A stretch of 64,000 nucleotides of DNA from WJMT01 sp964624145 (GCA_964624145.1 CAZUXT010000005.1:1-64000), one strand, 5' to 3'. Counted from the first letter of the stretch, positions 50,954 to 60,589 are shown. The notes: generated by a model from the letters alone, not told the origin. Numbers and translations: made by a program.

Positions 50954-53478
50954 TACTTTCCTCTTTTTATTTTTACGGGTGATAGATTCCAGTCAGCCCT
51001 GTCCACATCCCTACCAGGTATATAATACGCTGTCACTATGCCTTCGGGAACAGATTCTGAAATGTGAGCAAACCCTTTGAATTGACCTCCTTTTGACTCC
51101 AAAGTTACCGGGGAGCCTTCTTTCAACTTATATTTTTGGGCATCCTTTTGATTCATTTTTATCCACTGTTTACTCCGGAACAGATCAAACTCCGCGATCT
51201 CCCCGCTTAACAGACAGTTTCGATAATAATCAAAACAGGGCTCCAGAACCAGACGCAGGGAATGCTGCGGGGTTTCTTTTTCCAATTCGTCAGCAGGATC
51301 CAATGGTATGAATTTTTTCCTGCATTCATTATCTTCTTTAAGGAAGATTTCTTTTCCTCTCTTTGACCCTGTTTGTGAAATGTCTTTGAACCGGGGGAGC
51401 TTTCGGGCCATTTCCTTTCTGATATCTCCGGCTGTGGTGTAGCCAAAATCTTTGGAACCCATCCTTCCAGCCAGCTCGGTTACTATTTCCCAGTCCGGCT
51501 TGGCATCCCCCAGGCTATCCAAAGGTCCTCTCAAGCCCTGGATACGCCCTTCGGTGTTTACAATGGACCCATCTGTTTCCGGCAGCACACAGGCCGGAAG
51601 CACGATATCCGCTTTGTCCAGACTGTCTCCTGCGAAACTGTCCTGAACAATGAGGAGCTCAAGGCCATTGTCATCAGGAATATCAAGGGGTGCAGCCGTG
51701 TAGAGGGCTTTATATTGTCCTTTCTTAATACTGTTCCATATCTCACTGATGCTCTTTGTTTTTTCTGAAAAATCCTTGTTTATGGCATCCCAACCGCGAT
51801 GGTTGCCTTCGACGCTGAGCGGGAAAATCCGGGAATCGGAAAGAAAAGCCAGGTTCAAGAGGGCTTCTGCAGCGGCTTCTTCTCTTGGGCTTCCGATAAC
51901 CTGAGGAGCAAAGATAAGACCCGATTTGCCTCTCTTCCTTAGAATATCCGCTGTCTGTCTTACGGCCTCAATATCGACCCCGGTTTTCTCTTCCAGATCC
52001 TCGGAAGAAATCCTGTCCAGAGAGTTCTTGAATTCCTTGAAACCTTTTTCAGCAGCAAATTCCCTGTCCCCGCCATTATCGATAATGCATTTTGAAAGGA
52101 AAGCCAGAAGATAGGACTCCATACCGGGATTGACCCTGAGTTTTTTTGAAGCATATCTATCCACAGGATTTTCTAAAGATCCGGCTGTTATCAAATCAGC
52201 TCCTCTGTCCAGCGCCTTTAAAACGGACAGCCAGACTATGGGAGCGGACTCCATTAGATTTCCTCCCATTAAAAATACGGCATCTAGTTCAGATATATCA
52301 TCCAGCTTGAATTGCATAGGCAGGGAGATTCCATGCTTCCGGCATACATCAGAAACAAGAGAAAGAGGAGAGCCTTCTGCCTTTTGATTGATGTGTTTTG
52401 TTTTCAGGACTCTTTCCGCAAATTTATTGAATACAAAAATATCCTCACACGATAACTGGGGAGATGTTATCACCGCAATCTCATCGGATTTATATTTTTT
52501 TATTTTTTCAGAAGCATAATCAAGTGCTTCCTCCCAGGTGGCCTCCTCCAACTGATTGTTTTTTCTTATCAGGGGCTTTTGGATCCTGTTCTCGCTCCGG
52601 ACAACATCTCTGAGAGCAAAGCGTCCTCTGACACAGGCCTGGCCACTGTTTACCGGGCTTGATCCAGCAGGATCCGCACCCAAAAATTTATCCTTAAAGA
52701 AATTAAACTCAAGGCTGCAGCCTATACTGCATAAGGGGCAGACCGTATCTTTTTTCTTATCAGGGGGACTGTCATACTTTACGGCTTTCTCAGTCAATGC
52801 TCCTGTGGGGCAGACATCCACACAGGCACCGCAAAACTGACATCCTGAATCAAGAAGAGACCTCCCTAAACTGGTCCCTACAACCGTCTTTGCTCCCCTC
52901 TTTACGAAAGTAATAACAGAGAGCCCCCTGATGTCCCGGCAAACTCTCACACACCTCCCGCAGAGAATGCAGAGATTATAATTTCTGTCGAAAAATGGAT
53001 CATCCTTTTCTACTTTAATATCCCGATAAAAGGATGGGAACTTGACCTTTTCAAGTCCTACTTCCCGGACGACATTTTGAAGTTCACAGCGGCCATTATT
53101 CGGACAGAGCACACATCCGGTGACCTCATCCACCTTTCTTATGGTGGCTTTGTGCTCATCGCAGTTTTCTTTTTCCTCACAGATAAGACAGGCGTTCGGA
53201 TGTTCGGTTAAAATCAATTCCAGTATCTTTCTTCTGAGCTTCTGTATATCTGAAGTCTTTGTCTTTACTTTCATTCCGTCTTTGACAAAGACGCTGCAGG
53301 ACGGCACATAGCCCTTCATGCCTTCGACTTTGACTAGGCAGAGTCTGCATCCTGAGAAAGGTTCAAGCCCTTTGAAATCGCATAAAGAAGGGATATAGAT
53401 ATCATTTTCTCTGGCCAGTTCCAGAATGGTCTTTCTTTCTCTGGTTTCTATTTCTTTGCCATCTATATTTATTCTCAT
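50953..53478 (-). CDS. NuoG-like iron-sulfur / molybdopterin-fold subunit
   Basis: An 841-residue protein. It has an N-terminal [2Fe-2S] domain (CDFKGLEPFSGCRLC, about 33-47), a His/Cys3 cluster (CLICEEKENCDEH), two [4Fe-4S] motifs (CILCGRCVRVC and CQFCGACVDVCP, about 170-230) and a CPLCSIGC cluster. A molybdopterin-oxidoreductase-like domain and C-terminal binding domain complete it. I see no catalytic Sec/Cys context of a formate dehydrogenase, so the last part is probably structural, as in complex I. It likely wires the NuoF flavin to the Nfn-like subunits or to ferredoxin. Confidence 0.85.
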   Translation of the reverse strand: MRINIDGKEIETRERKTILELARENDIYIPSLCDFKGLEPFSGCRLCLVKVEGMKGYVPSCSVFVKDGMKVKTKTSDIQKLRRKILELILTEHPNACLICEEKENCDEHKATIRKVDEVTGCVLCPNNGRCELQNVVREVGLEKVKFPSFYRDIKVEKDDPFFDRNYNLCILCGRCVRVCRDIRGLSVITFVKRGAKTVVGTSLGRSLLDSGCQFCGACVDVCPTGALTEKAVKYDSPPDKKKDTVCPLCSIGCSLEFNFFKDKFLGADPAGSSPVNSGQACVRGRFALRDVVRSENRIQKPLIRKNNQLEEATWEEALDYASEKIKKYKSDEIAVITSPQLSCEDIFVFNKFAERVLKTKHINQKAEGSPLSLVSDVCRKHGISLPMQFKLDDISELDAVFLMGGNLMESAPIVWLSVLKALDRGADLITAGSLENPVDRYASKKLRVNPGMESYLLAFLSKCIIDNGGDREFAAEKGFKEFKNSLDRISSEDLEEKTGVDIEAVRQTADILRKRGKSGLIFAPQVIGSPREEAAAEALLNLAFLSDSRIFPLSVEGNHRGWDAINKDFSEKTKSISEIWNSIKKGQYKALYTAAPLDIPDDNGLELLIVQDSFAGDSLDKADIVLPACVLPETDGSIVNTEGRIQGLRGPLDSLGDAKPDWEIVTELAGRMGSKDFGYTTAGDIRKEMARKLPRFKDISQTGSKRGKEIFLKEDNECRKKFIPLDPADELEKETPQHSLRLVLEPCFDYYRNCLLSGEIAEFDLFRSKQWIKMNQKDAQKYKLKEGSPVTLESKGGQFKGFAHISESVPEGIVTAYYIPGRDVDRADWNLSPVKIKRGK

Positions 53479-55388
53479 TTCTTTGTCTTTTTCCTGTTGT
53501 GTTGTTCCAAAATCTTTTCTTTGTCTTTTCCGGTGTATTTAGATACGGCACTGACTTTGGGAGGGCAAACATCCAAACAGGCTCCGCATTTTATACATAT
53601 ATCCTGGTCAATGATATGCACCTGCTTTCTCTCTCCGCTTATGGCATCGACCGGACAGTTCTTTTTGCACAACAAACAGCCCACACATTTTTCAGGTTCA
53701 ATGTAATAAACGATCAGTTCTTTACAGGACAATGCGGAACATTTTTTCTCTTCTATATGCTCTATGTATTCATCCATGAAATAGCGAAGGGTGGTGAGCA
53801 CCGGATTCGGAGCGGTCTGCCCCAATCCGCAAAGTGAGGCGTTCTTTACGGTTTCAGCTAAATCTTTAAGCTTTTTAATGTCGCCTTTTTCCCCTTTTCC
53901 TTCAGTTATACGGGTTAAAATCTCCACCATTTCTTTTGTCCCTATGCGGCAGGGAACGCATTTTCCGCATGACTCCTCCTGAGTGAATTTTAAAAAATAC
54001 CTGGCCACATCCACCATACAGTTATCCTCGTCCATAACGATCATTCCGCCGGAACCCATTATGGAACCTGCCTTTGTCAAAGTATCAAAATCTATGGGTT
54101 GGTCCAGCATGTCCGCGGGTAAACACCCGCCTGAAGGCCCTCCGGTCTGGACAGCCTTGAATTTTTTCCCGTCCTTGATGCCCCCTCCGATATCGTAAAT
54201 GATCTCTCTCAAAGTCATTCCCATGGGAACTTCAACAAGACCCGTGTTATTGATTTTCCCGACCAGGGAAAAAATCTTTGTGCCTTTGCTTGTCTCTGTT
54301 CCAATCCGGGAATACCACTGGGCTCCTTTCTCTACAATCAAAGGAATATTAGCCCAGGTTTCCACATTATTGATATTGGTAGGCTTTCCCCATAATCCTT
54401 TATCAGCAGGATAAGGGGGGCGCTGTCTCGGGAAAGCACGCCTTCCTTCAATTGAAGCCATTAAGGAAGTCTCCTCCCCTGAGACAAAAGCTCCGGCTCC
54501 CTTAAACACACTGATGTCAAAATCAAAATCAGAACCTAATATGGATTCTCCCAAGAAGCCATACTCTCTGGCTTTCTCAAGAGCTAATGTGACATTCTTG
54601 ACGGCAAGAGGGTACTCCAACCTTACATAAATATATCCTTTACTGGCGCCTATGGCATAGGCTCCGATGATCATCCCTTCAATAATACTGTGAGGGTTCC
54701 CCTCCAGGAGACTTCTGTCCATATACGCCCCGGGATCGCCTTCATCAGCATTGCATATGATATACTTTTCAGAAGAGTCTTTTCTCCGGCAGATCTCCCA
54801 TTTTCTTCCTGTAGGAAAGCCTCCTCCCCCTCTTCCCCTGAGCCCGGATTCTTTGACTTCTGAAATGATCTCTTCAGGCCTCATCTCAAACAAGGCTTTT
54901 GAGACAGCCTTATATCCGTCAAGAGCTATGTAGTCTTTGATATCTGTGGGATCTATAAATCCGTTTCTTCCGAATATGATCCGTTTTTGTTTTTTGTAAA
55001 AGGGGACTTCTCTTTCCTTTTCAATGTGAACACCTTTTTGTGGGTCTTGATAAAGAAGCCTGGGGATGACTTCTTTGTCTACAGCTGTCTTTGATATGAT
55101 CTCCTGTATGTCCTCTTTCTTGACTCTTTGATAAAAAATACCTTCCGGTTGAATGACAACGATGGGGCCGCGTTCACAAAAACCATGGCACCCGGTCACT
55201 CGAATATCGATCTTGTCCCCGAGCCTCTGTTTCTTTATCTCATCCTTAAATATCTCGGCAATCTCTTCACATCCATAGGCATGGCATCCTGTTCCACCGC
55301 ATATCGTGATGCATGTTTTTTCCTTTTCTCTGGAGGCAGTGATCTGAGCCCTCAATTCTTCTAATTTTTCAGGGTCGACTTTCTTCAT
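53475..55388 (-). CDS. NuoF/HydB-like NADH-binding flavoprotein
   Basis: A 637-residue subunit in the extended HydB/HndC form. An N-terminal thioredoxin-like [2Fe-2S] domain (CITICGGTGCHAYGC, VTGCHGFCERGP) is followed by the FMN/NADH domain (GLRGRGGGGFPTGRKWEIC near 195, NADEGDPGAYMDR) and a [4Fe-4S] site in ESCGKCVPCRIGT. Two C-terminal [4Fe-4S] motifs (CVGCLLCKKNCP, CIKCGACLDVCP) follow. It oxidises or reduces NAD(H). This domain set is that of bifurcating hydrogenases and related Bfu-type enzymes rather than complex I. It overlaps both neighbours by 4 bp. Confidence 0.9.
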   Translation of the reverse strand: MKKVDPEKLEELRAQITASREKEKTCITICGGTGCHAYGCEEIAEIFKDEIKKQRLGDKIDIRVTGCHGFCERGPIVVIQPEGIFYQRVKKEDIQEIISKTAVDKEVIPRLLYQDPQKGVHIEKEREVPFYKKQKRIIFGRNGFIDPTDIKDYIALDGYKAVSKALFEMRPEEIISEVKESGLRGRGGGGFPTGRKWEICRRKDSSEKYIICNADEGDPGAYMDRSLLEGNPHSIIEGMIIGAYAIGASKGYIYVRLEYPLAVKNVTLALEKAREYGFLGESILGSDFDFDISVFKGAGAFVSGEETSLMASIEGRRAFPRQRPPYPADKGLWGKPTNINNVETWANIPLIVEKGAQWYSRIGTETSKGTKIFSLVGKINNTGLVEVPMGMTLREIIYDIGGGIKDGKKFKAVQTGGPSGGCLPADMLDQPIDFDTLTKAGSIMGSGGMIVMDEDNCMVDVARYFLKFTQEESCGKCVPCRIGTKEMVEILTRITEGKGEKGDIKKLKDLAETVKNASLCGLGQTAPNPVLTTLRYFMDEYIEHIEEKKCSALSCKELIVYYIEPEKCVGCLLCKKNCPVDAISGERKQVHIIDQDICIKCGACLDVCPPKVSAVSKYTGKDKEKILEQHNRKKTKK

Positions 55389-55849
55389 TCTTTCTTTTTC
55401 TTTCCCTCTTCTTTGTTTACATCGTCAATTATTTTTTTCACATCCTTTGTGCTTACGTGACCGTGATAATGACCGTCCGTAATGGCTATGGGGCCTAAGG
55501 CGCAGGCGCCCACACAGTTGACTGTTTCCAGAGTAAAATACTTGTCCTCAGTGGTCTGGCCCGGCAATATGTTCAACCTGCGTGAAAATTCGTCCAGCAC
55601 AGAAGCAGCTCCCCGGACGTGACAGGCTGTCCCCATGCAAATGGTTATGGTGTGCTTTCCCTTGGGTTCCAGAGTAAAAGCATTATAGAAAGTCAGAACT
55701 CCATAGACTTCTCCCTCTGATATATTCAAATATTTCGAGATCTCGGAAATAGCTTTAGGGGAGATGAATCCCTGCGCTTCCTGGACACCGTGAAGTATGT
55801 GAATGAGCTCTTTTTTCTCAGGTCTGAATTTTTTTAGAATGTTCACCAT
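55385..55849 (-). CDS. NuoE/HndA-like [2Fe-2S] subunit
   Basis: A 154-residue thioredoxin-like ferredoxin. It has the helical N-terminus (ELIHILHGVQEAQGFISPKA) and the four cluster cysteines in CMGTACHVRG (about 82-91) and NCVGACALGP (about 118-127). It partners NuoF, encoded immediately downstream with a 4-bp overlap. The alanine dehydrogenase gene ends 9 bp upstream of its start on the opposite side of the transcript. Confidence 0.93.
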   Translation of the reverse strand: MVNILKKFRPEKKELIHILHGVQEAQGFISPKAISEISKYLNISEGEVYGVLTFYNAFTLEPKGKHTITICMGTACHVRGAASVLDEFSRRLNILPGQTTEDKYFTLETVNCVGACALGPIAITDGHYHGHVSTKDVKKIIDDVNKEEGKKKKE

Positions 55850-55858
55850 TTCTAATAA

Positions 55859-56992
55859 CTAGGTTTCGTTTCCGGATTCCTGTTCAAAAGACAGTTTTTT
55901 GTAAGGAAGATTAAATCTTTCTGCAATATTCTTCTTAACCAGATTCTTTTTGTACATATAAACGCCACAGCACATAGCCTGATTCCTTCTTAACGCCTCG
56001 CCTATTCCGAATTCACCTATCTGCAATAAATAAGGAATAACGAGATTAGAGAGCAGTTTTGTGGAAGTCCGGCTGACCGCCGAAGTGATGTTTGGCACAC
56101 AATAATGAATAACGTCCTCTTCCATAAATGTAGGATGTTCCAGGCTTGTTGGGTGGCTTGTTTCAATACACCCGCCCTGGTCAATGGACAGGTCAATAAT
56201 GATAGAGCCTTGCTTCATCTTTTTAACCATCTCCCTGGTGATCATTATAGGAGCTCTTTTTCCGGGCCGGAGCACAGCTCCAATAAGGATATCAGCAATT
56301 TCACACATCCTCTGAAGATTGTAACTGCTTGCCATCAGTGTAACCAGTCTCCCCGAGGTCATCTCTTCCAGCTCTTTCAATTTATCCATATACCGACCCA
56401 GGGCTATGGTATGGGCTCCGGCTCCGATCATGGCTTTTATGGCGCTTTTGGCCAGAATGGTGCTTCCCACAATCACGGCTGTCGCAGGAGGAACGCTGAC
56501 CACACCCCCCATAATCAAGCCTCTTCCTCCGTAACAGGACTGAAGATAATGCCCGGAGATGGCATGACACATCTGGCCGGCTATTTCGCTGAGGCTGCTA
56601 ATAAAGGGAAGATCCTCCTCCTCGTCTTCTATGATCTCGTAGCCTATCATTGTGACATTTTTCTTGATCAGCTCTTCTACAATGTTCTTTTTGGCAACCG
56701 CAAGATGGTGGAATCCAAGCAGGATCTGATTCTCTTTTACAAGGGCGCATTCCTCCTGGTTAAGAGGAGAAATATTGAGCACCACGTCAGAACGCCCAAA
56801 GATTTCCTCTTTAGTGAAGACGATCTGGGCCCCTAAAGAAACAAAGTCCTCGTTTGAGTAGCCTGCTTTAAGTCCGGCACCGGCCTGAATGAATACCTTG
56901 TGGCCCTTTTCTACAAGAAAAGAAACGCCGCTCGGAGACAATCCGGCTCTGTTCTCGATTTTTAAACTCTCGTTTATGACTCCAATATTCAT
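55859..56992 (-). CDS. ald: Alanine dehydrogenase family protein
   Basis: A 377-residue NAD-dependent dehydrogenase. The N-terminal NIGVINESLKIENRAGLSPS has the conserved Arg, LLGFHHLA the catalytic histidine (about 93), and PPATAVIVGSTILAKSAIKA a modified NAD-binding turn. IIIDLSIDQGGCIETSHPT carries the catalytic aspartate. It interconverts alanine and pyruvate plus ammonia, producing NADH that the adjacent NuoE/F/G proteins could use. The turn GSTILAKS differs from the usual GGGVVG, so activity should not be assumed. AGGAGG lies five bases before 56992, favouring this start over 57007. Confidence 0.85.
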   Translation of the reverse strand: MNIGVINESLKIENRAGLSPSGVSFLVEKGHKVFIQAGAGLKAGYSNEDFVSLGAQIVFTKEEIFGRSDVVLNISPLNQEECALVKENQILLGFHHLAVAKKNIVEELIKKNVTMIGYEIIEDEEEDLPFISSLSEIAGQMCHAISGHYLQSCYGGRGLIMGGVVSVPPATAVIVGSTILAKSAIKAMIGAGAHTIALGRYMDKLKELEEMTSGRLVTLMASSYNLQRMCEIADILIGAVLRPGKRAPIMITREMVKKMKQGSIIIDLSIDQGGCIETSHPTSLEHPTFMEEDVIHYCVPNITSAVSRTSTKLLSNLVIPYLLQIGEFGIGEALRRNQAMCCGVYMYKKNLVKKNIAERFNLPYKKLSFEQESGNET

Positions 56993-57019
56993 GAAGTCCT
57001 CCTGCATCGATAAAAAATC

Positions 57020-57047
57020 ATCCTATTAAATAAATACCTTAAGTCAA
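57020..57047 (-). promoter_or_regulatory. Promoter for the ald-nuoEFG-nfn operon
   Basis: On the minus strand TTGACT (57042-57047) and TAGGAT (57020-57025) are 16 bp apart, 28 bp before the ATG. The 94-bp gap before ald is the only one upstream of the tightly packed redox genes. Confidence 0.5.
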
Positions 57048-57100
57048 TCATTTTAGCAAATAAAATCAAATTTGCCTAAAAAATCACGCTCAAATCCATA

Positions 57101-58084
57101 TTAAGTTAAAAACAACAGGACCCATAAAAAGTAAATCACATACAAAAAAATCAGTAAAGCTCCCTTTCTTCTCCCGAATTTGCATCCTATCCCCATGGAG
57201 GCCAGCATAACCGTTACAATCAATATCATATACGGAAATGTGAACTGAACGACTCCAGCCTCTACATTTATCGGCCTGACAACGGCCGACATCCCAATGA
57301 TCCATAATATGTTCAGTACATCCGCACCCAATATGTTACCGACGGCAATCTCTCCCTCACCTTTTAGTGCGGCTGTCACTGCGGTGCTTATTTCAGGCAG
57401 CGATGTGCCGATAGCTATAACAGTAAGGCCGATGATGGTTTCTGAAATGGAAAAATAATGGGATATATGTACAGCCGACCAGATAATGATGCGGCTTGTT
57501 ATAATGACTCCTATGATTCCGCCCAGGAATAAAAACACACATTTTCTTATCATCTTTCCTCTGTTTTCCTTGCCGGTAAGTTCCTCCTTTACAGACTGCT
57601 CTTGAGGCAAGGAAAAAAAGCCTTTTTTACTTTTCTGCATAAGGATGATGACAAAAAAATATAAGACCAAAAGCAGCAGTAAAACCGCTCCTTCCCCACG
57701 ACTTACTACCCCGTTTCTTACTAAAATATAAGCAAAAAAATCAATGGCCAGAAGGAAAAAACCAACGATTCTTAAAATCCGGCAGTTGACAATGATAGCT
57801 GTAGATGCCACGATCCCGGCCAACGCCATAGCGATTCCGTCATCAGCAATGACTGATCCCACGGCATTCCCCAAAGATATCTCAGGGTGTCCTAGAAAAG
57901 CAGCCTGTACTGATACGGCAAGTTCAGGGGCTGTGGTAGCCAAACCCACAAAAACGATTCCCACTACCAACTTTGGGATACTGAAAATATGAGCCAATTC
58001 CACAGATCCGTCTATGAAAAAATCAGCACATTTAAAAAGCACCACAAAAGATACCACAAGCACAATAAAGTACAGGTAAATCAT
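57101..58084 (-). CDS. Ca2+/Na+ exchanger, CaCA family (YrbG-like)
   Basis: A 327-residue membrane protein with two homologous halves of about five helices. The alpha-repeat motifs are VGLATTAPELAVSVQAAFLG (about 50-70) and AIGTSLPEISTAVTAALKG (about 245-263), each with the ion-binding Glu. A charged cytoplasmic loop (QEQSVKEELTGKENRGK) lies between. It exchanges Na+ or H+ for Ca2+ across the inner membrane. Its start overlaps the stop of the amidohydrolase gene by 4 bp. Confidence 0.9.
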   Translation of the reverse strand: MIYLYFIVLVVSFVVLFKCADFFIDGSVELAHIFSIPKLVVGIVFVGLATTAPELAVSVQAAFLGHPEISLGNAVGSVIADDGIAMALAGIVASTAIIVNCRILRIVGFFLLAIDFFAYILVRNGVVSRGEGAVLLLLLVLYFFVIILMQKSKKGFFSLPQEQSVKEELTGKENRGKMIRKCVFLFLGGIIGVIITSRIIIWSAVHISHYFSISETIIGLTVIAIGTSLPEISTAVTAALKGEGEIAVGNILGADVLNILWIIGMSAVVRPINVEAGVVQFTFPYMILIVTVMLASMGIGCKFGRRKGALLIFLYVIYFLWVLLFLT

Positions 58085-59700
58085 CTTTGATAGACTATCC
58101 TTCCATTAAATACGGTCATTATAACCTGAACGTCCTTTATTTCAACAGGTTCTCTTTCCAACAGATTTCTATCAAGAACCACCATATCTGCAAGAAGGCC
58201 CTTTCTTATGGACCCTTTGACATTCTCAGAAAATTCTGCAAAAGCAGCGTTTACTGTATATCCTTTAATCGCTTCCCGGACAGAGATCTTCTCCCCTGGT
58301 ATCCATCCATGAGGATTTTTTCCATCCAATGTCCTTCTTGTGACCGCAGAGTATATCCCTAAAAGAGGTTCCAGAGGGGCCACGGTCCAATCCGAACCAA
58401 AAGCTAACTTAACCTTATTTTTCAACAAAGACTTGAAAGGATATGAAAAGCGGACTCTTGACGGGCCAACCTTTTTCTCAGCCCACTGCCCATCGTCGAT
58501 CAAATGATAAGGCTGGACCGAAGCCAAAACTTTCAACCGTCCCATCCGGATGACATCCCCCATCATCAAGTGCTGGGCGTGTTCGATCCTCCACCTGCGG
58601 TCTCTCTTCTCTGCAGACATCATAACATCCTCAAAGATATCTAAGATGATGTTGTTGGCTCTATCCCCAATCGCATGAACAGCGACCTGAAGGCCCGCCT
58701 CATCAGCTTTTCTGATCCTCTCTTCCATCTTTCCCTGCGGGAACATATCCGGAGCCAGAATGCCTTTTTTGCCCGCATCATCCGTGTAACTCTCAAAAAA
58801 CAAAGCCGTGGATGATCCCAGCGAACCATCCACAAATCCTTTCAGCCCTCCTATCTTGTAAAATTCTTTCTTTTTCTTTGACTTTATTTCAGATCCCTGC
58901 CACTGATCAATAAGTGATATGGGCGGATACAAACAGATACGCAGATTCAACCTGTTTTTCAAATAAAGCTCTTCATAAATACTGAGATTATCCAAGGGGC
59001 CCATCTCATGAACTGATGTCACTCCCCTTTTATTGGCAAACTCTACCGCCCTTTCCGCTGCTGCGAGCTTTTCTTTGCTGTCCGGTTCGGGGATAAGAGG
59101 CAGTACCAGACCAACGGCTCCGTCAATCAATATCCCGGTAGGTTCCCCTGTCCCAGGATCCTTGACAATTTTCCCTCCCTCCGGATGAGGTGTGTGTTTT
59201 GATATGCCTGCCATTTTTAATGCCAGGCTGTTCACAAAAACCGTGTGCATGTCTTTGCGGTAAAGACAAACAGGATTTTCCGGAGTCACCCCGTCGATCC
59301 ATTCTTTTTGAGGCAGCTGTTTTGAATCAAACTGATGATGGTCCCATTCACCATTTGTTATCCATTTCCTCTTTTCCAGTTTTGCTGCTTCATTTTTTAT
59401 TTTTTCAACGAACTCTTCCCTGCTTCTCACATCCCGTAAATTCAGGGAAGCAAGACTCAATGCTCCCTCTAAAAAATGGGTATGGCTGTCTATGAAACCA
59501 GGAACCACAAAAGCGCCGCCCAGATCGATCAAACGAGTTGATTTTCCAACCATATCTTTGATCCGGTCCCAGGAACCGACCGCAATGAACCGTCCGTTTT
59601 GAACAGCCACGGCTTCTGCCTCCGGATGAACCGGATCTAAGGTCCAGAACCGACCGTTTTTGAAAACGATGTCCGCTTTTTCACCTTGTGTTTTTTTCAT
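58081..59700 (-). CDS. Amidohydrolase family protein (YtcJ-like)
   Basis: A 539-residue metal-dependent hydrolase. GAFVVPGFIDSHTHFLEGAL (about 60-79) holds the HxH metal pair, QVAVHAIGDRANNIIL the third histidine, WRIEHAQHLMMGD the fourth, and FGSDWTVAPLEPLLGIYSAV the aspartate. Relatives deformylate N-substituted formamides or open cyclic amides; the substrate here is unknown. It starts 41 bp after the RNase Z-like gene and overlaps the exchanger gene by 4 bp. Confidence 0.85.
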   Translation of the reverse strand: MKKTQGEKADIVFKNGRFWTLDPVHPEAEAVAVQNGRFIAVGSWDRIKDMVGKSTRLIDLGGAFVVPGFIDSHTHFLEGALSLASLNLRDVRSREEFVEKIKNEAAKLEKRKWITNGEWDHHQFDSKQLPQKEWIDGVTPENPVCLYRKDMHTVFVNSLALKMAGISKHTPHPEGGKIVKDPGTGEPTGILIDGAVGLVLPLIPEPDSKEKLAAAERAVEFANKRGVTSVHEMGPLDNLSIYEELYLKNRLNLRICLYPPISLIDQWQGSEIKSKKKKEFYKIGGLKGFVDGSLGSSTALFFESYTDDAGKKGILAPDMFPQGKMEERIRKADEAGLQVAVHAIGDRANNIILDIFEDVMMSAEKRDRRWRIEHAQHLMMGDVIRMGRLKVLASVQPYHLIDDGQWAEKKVGPSRVRFSYPFKSLLKNKVKLAFGSDWTVAPLEPLLGIYSAVTRRTLDGKNPHGWIPGEKISVREAIKGYTVNAAFAEFSENVKGSIRKGLLADMVVLDRNLLEREPVEIKDVQVIMTVFNGRIVYQR

Positions 59701-59741
59701 TATTCTTTAAGGATATCATCCTAAACCATAACGTCTTTCTC

Positions 59742-60536
59742 TCATTCCAATAAGGATCTTGATATCCGTATCTTATCCAGGTCTTCAGGTATGATTAACC
59801 GGTTTGTATAATTTTTTCTTATTTCTTTCTCAATCTCTTCCATAGAATAATCCAGCTCACCAAAAAAATGAATGGGGATCAAGCATCTGACTCCTGCCTG
59901 GTGCGCCATCTTTCCCAGAGCAAGCGAGTGTGTGTGCATTTTCGAGAGAGAAGGAAACTGCTTGAAAAAACGGGAAGGAGCGCTGCAGTCATGAATGAGT
60001 ATCTCCGGAGTTCTGCTCCTTTTAAAAAGAGATTCATGCACTGGTGTGTCGCCGGAATAGAGAAGGCTCAAATCCTCCTCTTTAAAATAAAGGTCAAGAG
60101 CGAGCGACGATGATGAATGAGGAGTCCTGATCGAAGACGCCCGTAGAGATGGATGTATTTGAAAAGATTGACCCTCTTCCAATGGCTTGAATCGAATCCG
60201 GCATTTTATTTTCTCATCCAAGAGATGGAAAAGGTCCAAAAGGTCTTTGCAAAATCGAACTGTTTCATGAGAGCCGTAAAGGAGTATAGACATGTCTTCA
60301 AGCATCAGGCTGTGGATCAGGGCCGGAAGGCCGTACACGTGATCCGGATGGATATGTGTGACGAACAGGGAACGGATGTTCCGGGGATCAAAGCCCAATC
60401 GTTTTATTTTACCGTATGCATCTCCGGGGCAGTCTATGAGCACCAGTTCGCCGTCCCTATTCAAAACCAGAGACGCGTTGTTTCTCCCTTTTCTTGGAAT
60501 CGATCCGCCTGTTCCTAAAAAGCAGAGTTCGCTCAT
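59742..60536 (-). CDS. RNase Z-like metallo-beta-lactamase-fold hydrolase
   Basis: A 264-residue MBL-fold protein. It starts MSELCFLGTGGSIPRKGRNN, with the metal motif VTHIHPDHVYGLPAL (HxHxDH, about 60-74) and further ligands in LLYSGDTPVHESLF and IHFFGEL. The layout resembles ribonuclease Z and arylsulfatase-like hydrolases, but it lacks the long RNase Z exosite arm. tRNA 3' processing is therefore possible but not certain. A promoter puts the transcript start near 60553, only eight bases before an upstream ATG at 60545, so the ATG at 60536 is the likelier start. Confidence 0.75.
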   Translation of the reverse strand: MSELCFLGTGGSIPRKGRNNASLVLNRDGELVLIDCPGDAYGKIKRLGFDPRNIRSLFVTHIHPDHVYGLPALIHSLMLEDMSILLYGSHETVRFCKDLLDLFHLLDEKIKCRIRFKPLEEGQSFQIHPSLRASSIRTPHSSSSLALDLYFKEEDLSLLYSGDTPVHESLFKRSRTPEILIHDCSAPSRFFKQFPSLSKMHTHSLALGKMAHQAGVRCLIPIHFFGELDYSMEEIEKEIRKNYTNRLIIPEDLDKIRISRSLLE

Positions 60537-60560
60537 CTGTTCCATCCGTTCAAGGTATAT

Positions 60561-60589
60561 ATGATAGACTCAAACCTCCTGCTCTGCAA
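60561..60589 (-). promoter_or_regulatory. Promoter for the RNase Z-like operon
   Basis: On the minus strand TTGCAG (60584-60589) and TATCAT (60561-60566) are spaced by 17 bp. The 188-bp element begins ten bases upstream of the -35 box, so its insertion has set the upstream boundary of this promoter. Confidence 0.55.

Noticed and set aside
50953..53478. Formate dehydrogenase alpha subunit
   Set aside because: The domain order is similar, but no Sec/Cys catalytic context could be seen and the neighbours are NuoE/F and Nfn-like subunits.
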